A stretch of 64,000 nt of DNA from Paracoccus gahaiensis (GTDB lineage Bacteria; Pseudomonadota; Alphaproteobacteria; Rhodobacterales; Rhodobacteraceae): contig NZ_SUNI01000014.1 in NCBI RefSeq assembly GCF_005048225.1, positions 1-64,000 on the forward strand, written 5' to 3'. Positions 1 through 7,519 of this stretch are shown here, piece by piece. Positions within the stretch are counted from its first letter, which is position 1; each line of letters begins with the position of its first letter. Made by a program: the position numbers and the translations under genes. The notes beneath the pieces were generated by a model. It did not search any database. It had not been told where the DNA came from and saw only the letters and a list, made by a program, of their open reading frames with translations.

Positions 1-1
1 C

Positions 2-109
2 GAGGTCGAGCTGATCGCCCCGATCGCGATGGAAGAGAAGCTGCGCTTCGCCATCCGCGAAGGCGGCCGCACCGTCGGCGCCGGCGTGGTCTCCAAGATC
101 ATCAAGTGA
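2..109 (+). CDS. tuf: Elongation factor Tu, C-terminal end (partial)
   Basis: Only the last 35 residues are in the window; the gene begins upstream. The reading frame contains [17 protein letters not shown] and ends in SKIIK, the nearly invariant end of bacterial EF-Tu domain III. EF-Tu carries aminoacyl-tRNA to the ribosome as a GTP complex. A strong hairpin lies 40 bases after the stop, so this is the end of its transcript. Bacteria of this group often carry two tuf copies; which one this is cannot be told from the fragment. Confidence 0.95.
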   Translation, partial: EVELIAPIAMEEKLRFAIREGGRTVGAGVVSKIIK

Positions 110-148
110 TCCGCGCCCGAAAGGGCAGGGCCACATGAACCCACGACA

Positions 149-180
149 GGGGCCGTCCGAAAGGGCGGCCCCTTCGGTTT
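149..180 (+). terminator. Rho-independent-type terminator of tuf
   Basis: A 10-base stem (149-158 with 163-172, one G-T type mismatch) closes on a GAAA loop and is followed by a short T-rich stretch (ttcggttt). It sits just downstream of the tuf stop codon. Confidence 0.75.
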
Positions 181-267
181 GCGGGGGGGGGGGCACAAGC
201 TAACGTGGCAGAGAATGCCGCTGTCGGGACCGGTCCGCCGCGCAAGGACATATCTCGTGCAGGCATG

Positions 268-298
268 AAAACGCCCGGCAGGATCAACCTGCCGGGCG
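268..298 (-). terminator. Terminator of the YciE/YciF-like gene
   Basis: Perfect 11-bp inverted repeat (272-282 and 288-298) with an ATCAA/TTGAT loop. On the minus strand the stem is followed by TTTT, so it reads as an intrinsic terminator for the gene ending at 345. Confidence 0.75.
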
Positions 299-344
299 CT
301 TCTGTCTGTCCACTCAATCTGTCGCGTGGCAGATCCTATTCGGA

Positions 345-845
345 TCAGGCCTCGGCTGCGGCCTTGTTCACGCCGCCTTCGGCGATCTTCGTCATGTGGA
401 CGTCGCCATGGCGCGTGCTGTCCAGGCATTCCTGCAGCACGGCCCCGTCGCCGTCCAGACCGAGGCGATTGGCGAAGCTGCGCACGCAGCCATAGCCCGC
501 GATCGCGTAATGGGTCAGGCGCTGGTACTGGGTGATGATCGCTGCGTCGCGCACGTCATCGTCGCCGAACTTGGCGTCGATCGCATGCTTCTTGGCCTCG
601 GTCACCAGACCCTCCATGCCCTTGCAATGCTCGCCCGTGGGATCCTCGCCATGGTCGTTGCACAGCTTGGCCAGCGATTCCATGCCGCGGCCGATGCCCT
701 CGTTGCCGGCGATCAGCGCCTCGGCCAGTTCGCGCGAATGGGCGGCGCGGCCCATCTCGGTGACGATCGGCATCGATTGCTTGCAGGCCGAATAGAGGTC
801 CTTCAGCTGGTCGATATAGAGGTCCTTGAGATTGTCGATGTTCAT
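345..845 (-). CDS. YciE/YciF (DUF892) ferritin-like protein
   Basis: A 166-residue protein of the YciE/YciF (DUF892) family, four-helix-bundle proteins related to ferritins and rubrerythrins and linked to stress in enterobacteria. The start at MNIDNLKDLYIDQLKDLYSA is the usual family N terminus, and an AAAGG ribosome site lies a few bases upstream on the minus strand. The open frame continues upstream to 1046, but that extension is low-complexity and does not look like the family. Bundle residues seen include LYSACKQSMP near the start and a later HGED stretch. It is a single-gene unit with its own terminator and is divergent from the ABC transporter gene at 1021. Substrate and role are unknown; metal binding is inferred from the family. 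Confidence 0.85.
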   Translation of the reverse strand: MNIDNLKDLYIDQLKDLYSACKQSMPIVTEMGRAAHSRELAEALIAGNEGIGRGMESLAKLCNDHGEDPTGEHCKGMEGLVTEAKKHAIDAKFGDDDVRDAAIITQYQRLTHYAIAGYGCVRSFANRLGLDGDGAVLQECLDSTRHGDVHMTKIAEGGVNKAAAEA

Positions 846-1020
846 GTCCGTGCCTTTCGGTTCGTGATCTTGTCCCCAAACGATCCTGCCGGGCCCCTGT
901 TCCGAAATGCGCGCCGCGATCAAGCGACCGTGACCGGCGCTTCCTGGCGGCCGCGCCTTGACAAGACCCGCCCGGCCCCACAGCACTGGCGCCGCAGCTG
1001 CATCTCCGAAAGGCTGGACC

Positions 1021-2883
1021 ATGTTTGCCTGGTTCGAACGACGCATCGACCCCTATCCCGATCAGCCGCCGGTGATGCCGCCGCCGGGTCTGTGGCGCTT
1101 CGTGATCCATTACAGCCGCGGCTCGATGCCCTGGCTGGTGTTGCTGGCCATTGGCTCGGGGCTGATTGCGCTGATCGAGGTCATGCTGTTCGGCTGGCTG
1201 GGCGAGCTGATCGACCGCCTGGCCGACACCCCGCGCGAGGTCTTCTGGGCGCAGGAGGGTGGGCGCATCGCGATGATGGCGCTTGTCCTGCTGGTGGCGA
1301 TGCCGCTGTTGAACCTGGTCAGCTCGATGATCATGCACCAGTCGCTGATGGGCAACTTCCCGCAGCGCATCCGCTGGCAGGCGCATCGCTGGCTGCTGCG
1401 CCAGTCGGTCGGCTATTTCCAGGACGAATTCGCGGGCCGCATCGCGCAACGCCTGATGCAGACCGCGCTGGCCGTGCGCGAGGTCGCGATGAAGATCATG
1501 GATGTGGGCAGCTATGTGCTGATCTACTTCCTGGGGGCGATGGTGCTGGCGGCGACGCAGGACTGGCGGCTGGCGGTGCCTTTCCTGCTGTGGGCCGCGG
1601 CCTATGGCGCGCTTCTGTGGCATATCGTGCCGCGCCTCGGGCGGGTGGCCGAGGCGCAGGCCGATGCGCGCAGCGCCATGACCGGGCGCATCGTCGACAG
1701 CTATACCAATATCGCGACGGTCAAGCTGTTCTCGCATTCCGACCGCGAGGAGCGCTGGATGCATGACGGGATGGACCGCTTCCTGCGCACGGTGCATCGT
1801 CAGATGCGGCTGTCGGCCCTGCAGGACATCCTGCTGAACCTGCTCAACGTCTGGCTGGTCGCGGCGGTCGCGGGTCTGGGACTGTGGCTGTGGTCCGAGG
1901 ACCGGGTGGCGGTCGGCGCGGTGGCCGTCGCCGTGCCGCTGGCCTTGCGGCTGAACAACATGTCGCATTGGATCATGTGGGAATTCGCGGCGCTGTTCGA
2001 GAATATCGGCACCGTGCGCGACGGCATCACCTCGCTGGCCCTGCCGCGCGAGGTGCGCGATGCCCCCGATGCAGTCCCGCTGCAGCCCGGGCCGGCCGCG
2101 ATCCGGTTCGATCGGGTGACCTTCCGCTATCAGGGCGCGCCGGGGGCGCCGGCGATGGCGGTGCTGGACGATCTGACCCTGCATCTGCGCCCGGGCGAGC
2201 GGGTCGGTCTGGTGGGCCGGTCGGGGGCGGGGAAATCCACGCTGATCAACCTGCTGCTGCGCTTTCACGACATCGACGAGGGGCGCATCACCATCGACGG
2301 GCAGGACATCCGCGCGGTGACGCAGGACAGCCTGCGCGCGGCGATCGGGGTGGTGACGCAGGACAGCTCGCTTCTGCACCGCTCGGTCCGTGACAACATC
2401 GCCTATGGCCGCCCCGACGCGACCGAGGCGCAGATCCGGGACGCCCTGAGGATGGCCGAGGCGGATGGCTTCGTGCCCGACCTGTCCGACAGTGCCGGGC
2501 GGCGGGGGCTGGAGGCGCATGTGGGTGAGCGCGGCGTCAAGCTGTCGGGTGGCCAGCGCCAGCGTATCGCCATCGCCCGGGTGGCGCTGAAGGATGCGCC
2601 GATCCTGATCCTGGACGAGGCGACCAGCGCCTTGGACAGCGAGGTCGAGGCCGCGATCCAGTCCCGGCTGGAGGCGCTGATGCAGGGCAAGACGGTCATC
2701 GCCATCGCGCATCGCCTGTCCACCATCGCCGTGATGGACCGGCTGGTGGTGATGGATCGCGGCCGCATCATCGAAGAGGGCAGCCATGGCGAACTGCTGG
2801 CCGCCGGGGGCCTCTATGCCCGCCTCTGGCAGCGCCAGTCGGGCGGCTTCCTGATCGCCGACGATCCCGAGGGGGGCGCCTGA
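1021..2883 (+). CDS. ABC transporter, fused permease and ATPase (exporter type)
   Basis: A 620-residue half-transporter that should act as a dimer in the inner membrane. The first 330 or so residues hold about six membrane helices. The C-terminal ATPase shows Walker A GRSGAGKST (about 399-407), the signature KLSGGQRQR (about 505), Walker B ILILDEATSALD and the switch histidine in AIAHRLS. This domain order and length fit the exporter class that includes MsbA and ATM1/HMT1-like proteins. The ATG at 1021 follows a GAAAGG sequence, and an upstream in-frame start at 958 gives only a low-complexity tail. The cargo cannot be deduced: the neighbours are unrelated. A shared bidirectional terminator lies just after the stop. 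Confidence 0.88.
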   Translation: MFAWFERRIDPYPDQPPVMPPPGLWRFVIHYSRGSMPWLVLLAIGSGLIALIEVMLFGWLGELIDRLADTPREVFWAQEGGRIAMMALVLLVAMPLLNLVSSMIMHQSLMGNFPQRIRWQAHRWLLRQSVGYFQDEFAGRIAQRLMQTALAVREVAMKIMDVGSYVLIYFLGAMVLAATQDWRLAVPFLLWAAAYGALLWHIVPRLGRVAEAQADARSAMTGRIVDSYTNIATVKLFSHSDREERWMHDGMDRFLRTVHRQMRLSALQDILLNLLNVWLVAAVAGLGLWLWSEDRVAVGAVAVAVPLALRLNNMSHWIMWEFAALFENIGTVRDGITSLALPREVRDAPDAVPLQPGPAAIRFDRVTFRYQGAPGAPAMAVLDDLTLHLRPGERVGLVGRSGAGKSTLINLLLRFHDIDEGRITIDGQDIRAVTQDSLRAAIGVVTQDSSLLHRSVRDNIAYGRPDATEAQIRDALRMAEADGFVPDLSDSAGRRGLEAHVGERGVKLSGGQRQRIAIARVALKDAPILILDEATSALDSEVEAAIQSRLEALMQGKTVIAIAHRLSTIAVMDRLVVMDRGRIIEEGSHGELLAAGGLYARLWQRQSGGFLIADDPEGGA

Positions 2884-2886
2884 CGC

Positions 2887-2919
2887 AAAAAGGCCCCGGC
2901 GCGATGCCGGGGCCTTTTT
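2887..2919. terminator. Bidirectional terminator between convergent genes
   Basis: A perfect stem (AAAAAGGCCCCGGC pairing with GCCGGGGCCTTTTT) with a 5-base loop has an A run on one side and a T run on the other, so it can end transcription from both the ABC gene and the convergent OmpA-family gene. Confidence 0.85.
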
Positions 2920-2935
2920 AGGGATCGGGCTGGAC

Positions 2936-5359
2936 TTATTGCGCCAGCAGTTCGGTGATCCGGCGCACCGAGGCGCGGCGGTTCTCGCGGATGTCACCCT
3001 CGGCCCGGATGCGCAGGAACTGCTCGCCATAGCCCTGGGTGACCAGATTTTCCGGCGCCACGTCGAAATACTCGGTCAGCGCCAGCGCCACGGTCTCGGC
3101 CCGGCGGTCGGAGAGGGCCAAATTGGCTGCGTCCGAGCCGACCGTGTCGGTGTGCCCTTCGATCATGAAGATCTCGCGCGGATTGGCGGCGATCTGTTCC
3201 TGGATCACCCGGCCCAGACCTTGCAGCTCCTGCGCCTGCTCGGGACGGATCGCGGCGGATCCGGTATCGAAGGTGATGCCGTTGATGTTCACCGGCGCCA
3301 CCAAAGCCCGCACCTCGGCGATGTTGCGGATCTGGGACAGGGTGAAGCGACGACCGACGTTCGATTCGCGCTGCAGGGCGGCGCGCAACTCGTCCTCGTT
3401 CAGCGGCGCGGTGCCGGTCTGGACGGGAGCGGCGGCGGGCAGCTGGCCCACATCGACGGGCTGGACGTCGGTCGTGTCGTCGATCAGCTGCGTCGTCGTG
3501 CCATCGGCCGAGACCAGCGTGCGGCGCAGCACCTGCAGGTTGGCGTCGCGGATGGTGACCACCCGGCTGCCATCCTCGCGCGTCACGATGGTGCGCGACG
3601 AGCCGTCGTCGAAGTTCTCGGTCGCCACGGTCGCGCCGGGCTGGCGCAGCAAGGCGACCTCGTCCTTGATGACCTCCTGGCTGCCATCGGCGCGGGTGAC
3701 GACCACCCGGTCCGGGGCGGACAGGGCCACCTGACGGTTGTTGTTCAGATAGCTGCCGACCGCAACGGCGCCCAGACCCAGCAGCAGAGCGTTGCGCAGG
3801 GTGTTGTCGTCATCGTCCTCCTCGCGCGCCTCGGGCTGCTGGCCGGTCGCCCCGGCCAAGGCATCGCGCAGGTTGGTCGCGAAATCCTCGGTCGACGACC
3901 GGGCGCTGTCCTCGGTCACCTGCTGTTCAGTCACCTCGCCCGCGCCTTCCTCGGCATTCAGGGCCGCTGCCGTCGAGGGCGTGCTGCCTTGGGCCGCCTC
4001 GCGCGAGGCTTCGGTCTCGGGCGCATCCTCTTCGGCGGCGCGCGGGACCATCTGGCCGTCGCTGACGCGGTACATCTGCGCGCCGGCGGGCGCCAGACGC
4101 AGGGCGCCCGAGCCATTGGGCTCGACCACGACGCCGCGCGGAGTCATGGCGCGGTCGCCATCGGCGCAGGGAAAGCTGCCACCCGACAGGCAGGTCAGCT
4201 GCGAGGTCTCGAGGCCCGCCGCGACTTCCTCGTTCAGCACATTCGCCAGGCCGGGCAGGTTGCCCGCCCGCTCGGCCTGCACACCGCCCGTTCCGATCGT
4301 CAGCGCCCCCGTGGCCGGCAGGGCCGCATCGGCCTCCGCGACCGCCTCGGGCGCCGCCGTGTCGGCCTCGGGGACGGCATCTGCAGAGGCTTCGGGGGCA
4401 GCTTCCGCGTCCGACCCGGCCCGCAGGGCTTCGGTCAGGGCTTCCAGCCCCGTGGCATCCTCGACGGGCGCGGCGGCCTCGTCGGGGCCGGCCTCGGGCT
4501 GCGCGCGTTGCGGATTGCGGGCAGGGGCCTGGCTGGCAGGAGCCTCCGGGGTCGGCGCAGCCTCCGGGGCGTCCTCTGCCGGGGCGTCCTCTGCCGGGGC
4601 GTCTTCGGCCGGGGTGTCCTCCGCGGCGCCGCGACCTGCCGGGGCCGGGGTGGGCCGAGTCTCGGATGCGCGATCGGGCGCGGGGGCAGGGGCCGTGTCG
4701 GCCTGGGCCTCGGGCCGGGGTTCGGGCGCGGTGCCCTCCGGCGTCTCGGGCCGAGGATCGGGCGTGGGCGTCGTCACGGCCCCGGGGCGCGGGACCGGCG
4801 GCACGTCGGCAGGCGCCTCGGGCGCGTCCGGGGTTTCCGCCTCGGCGGCGGGCACCTCGGTTTCGACAGGCGCTTCGGGTTCGGCCGGGGCCTCGGCGGC
4901 GGGTTCTTCTGCCGGGGCCTCGGCGGGTGCCTCGGGCTCGGCAGGCGCGGGCTCGGGTTCGGCGGGCTCGGGTTCGACGGGCGCGGGGGCCGCCTCCGGT
5001 TCGGCGACCGGCGCCGGCTCGGCCTCGGCAGGGGCTTCCTCGGCAGGGGCTTCCTCTGCGGGCGCCTCTTCTGCGGGCGTATCGGCGTCAGCCTCGGGGG
5101 CCGTCTCGCCTGCGGCATCCTCCGCAGGGGCCTCGTCGGCGGTCTCGTCGGTCGTCTCGTCCGCGGTCTCGGTCTCGGCGGGGGGCGGCGCCTCGCCCTC
5201 GGGGGCGGTTTCAGGCGCGGTTTCGGCCTGGGCCAGAACCAGCCCGGCGGCACCCTGGAGGCCCGCCTCGGGCAGGCGCGCCTGTGCCATGGACATATGC
5301 GGGGCCATGAGCGACAGGCAGGCCGCAAGGGCGGTCGTATTATGGATGATCCGGCGCAT
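2936..5359 (-). CDS. OmpA-family outer membrane protein with long acidic Ala/Pro/Glu region
   Basis: An 807-residue envelope protein. It begins with a signal-like segment (helix ending near MSMAQA). Roughly residues 40-340 are almost entirely Ala, Pro and Glu. A middle part includes a short hydrophobic stretch (LLLGLGAVAVGSYL) followed by repeats rich in RVV and DGS. The last 130 residues are an OmpA/MotB-type peptidoglycan-binding domain, with ITFDTGSAAIRPEQ and EGHTDTVGSDAANLALSDRR. The family anchors the outer membrane or an envelope complex to the cell wall. The acidic region is coded by short tandem repeats that may vary in number. It is a single gene between two terminators. The exact partner is unknown. 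Confidence 0.85.
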   Translation of the reverse strand: MRRIIHNTTALAACLSLMAPHMSMAQARLPEAGLQGAAGLVLAQAETAPETAPEGEAPPPAETETADETTDETADEAPAEDAAGETAPEADADTPAEEAPAEEAPAEEAPAEAEPAPVAEPEAAPAPVEPEPAEPEPAPAEPEAPAEAPAEEPAAEAPAEPEAPVETEVPAAEAETPDAPEAPADVPPVPRPGAVTTPTPDPRPETPEGTAPEPRPEAQADTAPAPAPDRASETRPTPAPAGRGAAEDTPAEDAPAEDAPAEDAPEAAPTPEAPASQAPARNPQRAQPEAGPDEAAAPVEDATGLEALTEALRAGSDAEAAPEASADAVPEADTAAPEAVAEADAALPATGALTIGTGGVQAERAGNLPGLANVLNEEVAAGLETSQLTCLSGGSFPCADGDRAMTPRGVVVEPNGSGALRLAPAGAQMYRVSDGQMVPRAAEEDAPETEASREAAQGSTPSTAAALNAEEGAGEVTEQQVTEDSARSSTEDFATNLRDALAGATGQQPEAREEDDDDNTLRNALLLGLGAVAVGSYLNNNRQVALSAPDRVVVTRADGSQEVIKDEVALLRQPGATVATENFDDGSSRTIVTREDGSRVVTIRDANLQVLRRTLVSADGTTTQLIDDTTDVQPVDVGQLPAAAPVQTGTAPLNEDELRAALQRESNVGRRFTLSQIRNIAEVRALVAPVNINGITFDTGSAAIRPEQAQELQGLGRVIQEQIAANPREIFMIEGHTDTVGSDAANLALSDRRAETVALALTEYFDVAPENLVTQGYGEQFLRIRAEGDIRENRRASVRRITELLAQ
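4564..4623. repeat. 15-bp tandem repeat, four units, in the OmpA-family gene
   Basis: Four consecutive 15-bp units (ccggggcgtcctctg and variants; the first two are identical) encode repeated PAEDA blocks on the minus strand. The period is a multiple of three, so copy-number change would keep the frame. Confidence 0.8.
5026..5085. repeat. Second 15-bp tandem repeat in the OmpA-family gene
   Basis: Four 15-bp units, the first two identical (cggcaggggcttcct), the next two diverged, encode repeated PAEEA blocks on the minus strand. It sits about 400 bp from the other array of the same gene. Confidence 0.75.
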
Positions 5360-5463
5360 GAAGTTCCTCCTGGGGAATCCGTCTTTGGAGGCTTAACAGG
5401 AGCTTGCGCCAAGGGTTCCCAAACTTGCCGTGACCATCGCGTGATGGGCGGGCCCGCGCAGAC

Positions 5464-5498
5464 AAAAGGCCACGCCCCAGGACGGGGCGCGGCCTTCA
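5464..5498 (-). terminator. Terminator of the cys-fpr operon
   Basis: A 13-bp stem with one mismatch (5466-5478 with 5484-5496) and a 5-base loop is followed by TTTTG on the minus strand. It lies 25 bases after the fpr stop and would end the whole operon running from 9510. Confidence 0.8.
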
Positions 5499-5520
5499 TG
5501 GTCCGTCCGGACGGGGTCGT

Positions 5521-6351
5521 CTAGAGGCCTTCGCCGACGAAGGCCTTCTCGACCACGAATTCGCGCGGCTCGGAATTGGCGCCCTCGTGCAGGCCGAAGC
5601 CCTCCAGCACCGCCTTGACGTCGACGTTGAAGGCCAGGCTGCCGCAGATCATCGCGCGGTCCGTCTCGGGAGAGATCGGCGGCAGGCCCAGATCGGTCAG
5701 CACCTTGCCCGAGGTGAGGTTGTCGGTGATCCGCCCCATGAAGGGCGAAGGCTCGCGCGTCGTCGTCGGATAGTATTTCAGGCGGCTGGCGAAATCCTCG
5801 CCGTAAAGCTCGCCCAGCAGCGGATCGTGGCGCAGGTTGTTCACCAGTTCGGCGCCATAGACCAGCTCCTCGCCGGTGCGGCAGGTGTGCATCATGATGA
5901 CTTGTTCATACCGTTCGTAGGTCTCGGGATCGCGCATCAGCGAGGCGAAGGGCGCGATGCCGGTGCCGGTGGCCAGGAACCACAGCCGCTTGCCGGGCAG
6001 CAGCGCGTCCAGGACCAGCGTGCCCACGGGCTTGGGGCGCAGGATGATCTGGTCGCCCGGCTTGATGTGCTGCAGCCGCGAGGTCAGCGGGCCGTCGGGC
6101 ACGATGATGGAATAGAATTCCAGCTCGTCATCCCAGTTGGGCGAGGCGATGGAATAGGCGCGCAGCAGCGGCTTGCCGTTGTCGCCGGGCAGGCCGATCA
6201 TCACGAACTCGCCCGAGCGGAACCGCAGGCTGGCGGGCCGGGTCACGCGGAACGAGAACAGGCTGTCGGTCCATTTCGTGACCGAGGTCACGGTCTGGGC
6301 GTCGGGGACGGTCACTTTGGCGGCCTCGGTCACGGGCAGATCCAGCGTCAT
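5521..6351 (-). CDS. fpr: Ferredoxin/flavodoxin-NADP+ reductase
   Basis: A 276-residue FAD enzyme that moves electrons between NADPH and ferredoxin or flavodoxin in the cytoplasm. It has the FAD-binding RAYSIAS motif, the NADP-binding GTGIAPF motif and the C-terminal FVVEKAFVGEGL, typical of the bacterial subclass found in Rhodobacter-type organisms. The ATG at 6351 is chosen because AAGGA lies nine bases upstream; the open frame upstream is not conserved-looking. It is 53 bases behind the DUF934 gene on the same strand and before the only terminator, so it probably belongs to the sulfite reduction operon. A role as electron supplier to CysI is inferred from position; the enzyme family also serves oxidative stress defence. 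Confidence 0.93.
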   Translation of the reverse strand: MTLDLPVTEAAKVTVPDAQTVTSVTKWTDSLFSFRVTRPASLRFRSGEFVMIGLPGDNGKPLLRAYSIASPNWDDELEFYSIIVPDGPLTSRLQHIKPGDQIILRPKPVGTLVLDALLPGKRLWFLATGTGIAPFASLMRDPETYERYEQVIMMHTCRTGEELVYGAELVNNLRHDPLLGELYGEDFASRLKYYPTTTREPSPFMGRITDNLTSGKVLTDLGLPPISPETDRAMICGSLAFNVDVKAVLEGFGLHEGANSEPREFVVEKAFVGEGL

Positions 6352-6404
6352 TGGGAATTCCTTCAGTCTTCTAGTCGATGGGGCAGGCGGGCGAAAGGGT
6401 CGCC

Positions 6405-6791
6405 TCAGCCGGCCAGATGCGCCCGATGGTCCCAGGCCTTCCAGTCGGCGCGAGCGCGCCACTGATCCTCGGGCTGGCGGGCGGCGATGTCGGGGGCGAC
6501 CTCGACCTCGTCGAAGCCCACGCGGCGGGCCATGGCATATTGATCCGCGATCAGGCGCCCGGTGGCGCGCAACCGGCCCTGATAGCCCAGTTCCCGCATC
6601 CGCCGGGCGAGGGAGAACCCGCGTCCGTCGTTGAAGGACGGAAAGTCGATGGCCACCAGCGGCAGGTCCAGATGGGCCGCTAGCTCTTCCAGCCCGGTGT
6701 CGGGGGACAGGGTGACCGCGGGCGCCTCGGTGACGGGGTGGAAGCCGTCGTCGCGGGCCAGGACGGGTTCGCTGTTCAACTGTTCGTTCAT
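6405..6791 (-). CDS. DUF934 protein of the sulfite reduction operon
   Basis: A 128-residue DUF934 protein, a family found beside assimilatory sulfite reductase genes in proteobacteria and without a firmly known function. Visible parts are LVAIDFPSFNDGRGFSLARR and a following region with RATGRLIADQYAMARRVGFD, the usual core. The start is fixed by a 4-base ATGA overlap with the cysH stop, which implies translational coupling. It lies between cysH and fpr. A helper role in electron delivery or assembly for sulfite reduction is inference from context only. Confidence 0.85.
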   Translation of the reverse strand: MNEQLNSEPVLARDDGFHPVTEAPAVTLSPDTGLEELAAHLDLPLVAIDFPSFNDGRGFSLARRMRELGYQGRLRATGRLIADQYAMARRVGFDEVEVAPDIAARQPEDQWRARADWKAWDHRAHLAG

Positions 6792-7519
6792 GCCGATACC
6801 TGCTTGCGGACCATGCGTCCGCCGATGAAATGGATGCCGCATTCGGATTTGGCCTGCCCGCGCCAGCGCCCCGAGCGAGGATCCTCGCCCGCAGCCACCG
6901 GAGAGGTGCAGGGCGCGCAGCCGATCGAGGGATAGCCCTGCGCCACCAGCGGATGCCGGGGCAGGCGGTTCTCGATCATGTAATCCTGCACGTCCTCGGG
7001 GCGCCAATGGGCCAGGGGGTTCACGCGCAGCCGGGCGGGCGGTTCGGGCTCGAAGAACTCCAGCGCCGCGCGCTGGCCGTTCTGGAAGCGCTTGCGCCCG
7101 GTGATCCAGGCGTCATAGCCCGACAGCACGCGCTCCAGCGGCACCGTCTTGCGAAAGTCGCAGCAGGCGTCGGGATTCGTCTGGTTGAGCGTCCCGTCGG
7201 GATCGTTGGCGGCGATCTCGGCGTCAGTGGCGGTGATGGTCTGCACATTGGTCAGCGCCAGCCGCCGCGCCACGTCGCGCTGATAGGCCAGCGTCTCGGG
7301 GAACAGCATCTGCGTGTCGATGAACAGCACCGGCAGGCCCGGGGCCACGACACTGACCATATGCAGCAGCACCACCGATTCGGCGCCGAAGGACGACACC
7401 AGCGCCACCCGCCCCAGATCGGGGTCGGTGACGGCGCGGCGCAGGACCTCGATCGCCGCGTGATGGCGATAGCGGTCGTTCAGCCGCCCCGCCCGCGTGT
7501 CGAGATTGCCGTCAAGCAT
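6788..7519 (-). CDS. cysH: Adenylyl-sulfate (APS) reductase, thioredoxin-dependent
   Basis: A 243-residue cytoplasmic reductase that converts activated sulfate to sulfite. The nucleotide-binding SSFGAES motif is at 42-48. A double cysteine at 119-120 and a CAPC pair at 201-204 are the 4Fe-4S ligands that separate APS reductases from PAPS reductases, and the catalytic cysteine is in SECGIHF (227). So the likely substrate is APS rather than PAPS. The ATG at 7519 overlaps the end of cysI by 8 bases; the long open frame upstream is only the antisense of cysI. It is cotranscribed with cysI and the DUF934 gene. Confidence 0.93.
   Translation of the reverse strand: MLDGNLDTRAGRLNDRYRHHAAIEVLRRAVTDPDLGRVALVSSFGAESVVLLHMVSVVAPGLPVLFIDTQMLFPETLAYQRDVARRLALTNVQTITATDAEIAANDPDGTLNQTNPDACCDFRKTVPLERVLSGYDAWITGRKRFQNGQRAALEFFEPEPPARLRVNPLAHWRPEDVQDYMIENRLPRHPLVAQGYPSIGCAPCTSPVAAGEDPRSGRWRGQAKSECGIHFIGGRMVRKQVSA

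Noticed and set aside
110..344. Possible tRNA gene behind tuf
   Set aside because: In many bacteria a tRNA-Trp follows tuf, but no cloverleaf, T-loop or anticodon arm was found; only two terminators are present.
4564..5085. Short repeats that might be a CRISPR array
   Set aside because: The units are 15 bp, directly joined without spacers and in frame inside a coding region.
2939..5524. An 861-codon Gly/Arg-rich frame opposite the OmpA-family gene
   Set aside because: The complement of the Ala/Pro/Glu repeats gives Gly/Arg repeats; the OmpA domain on the minus strand is decisive.
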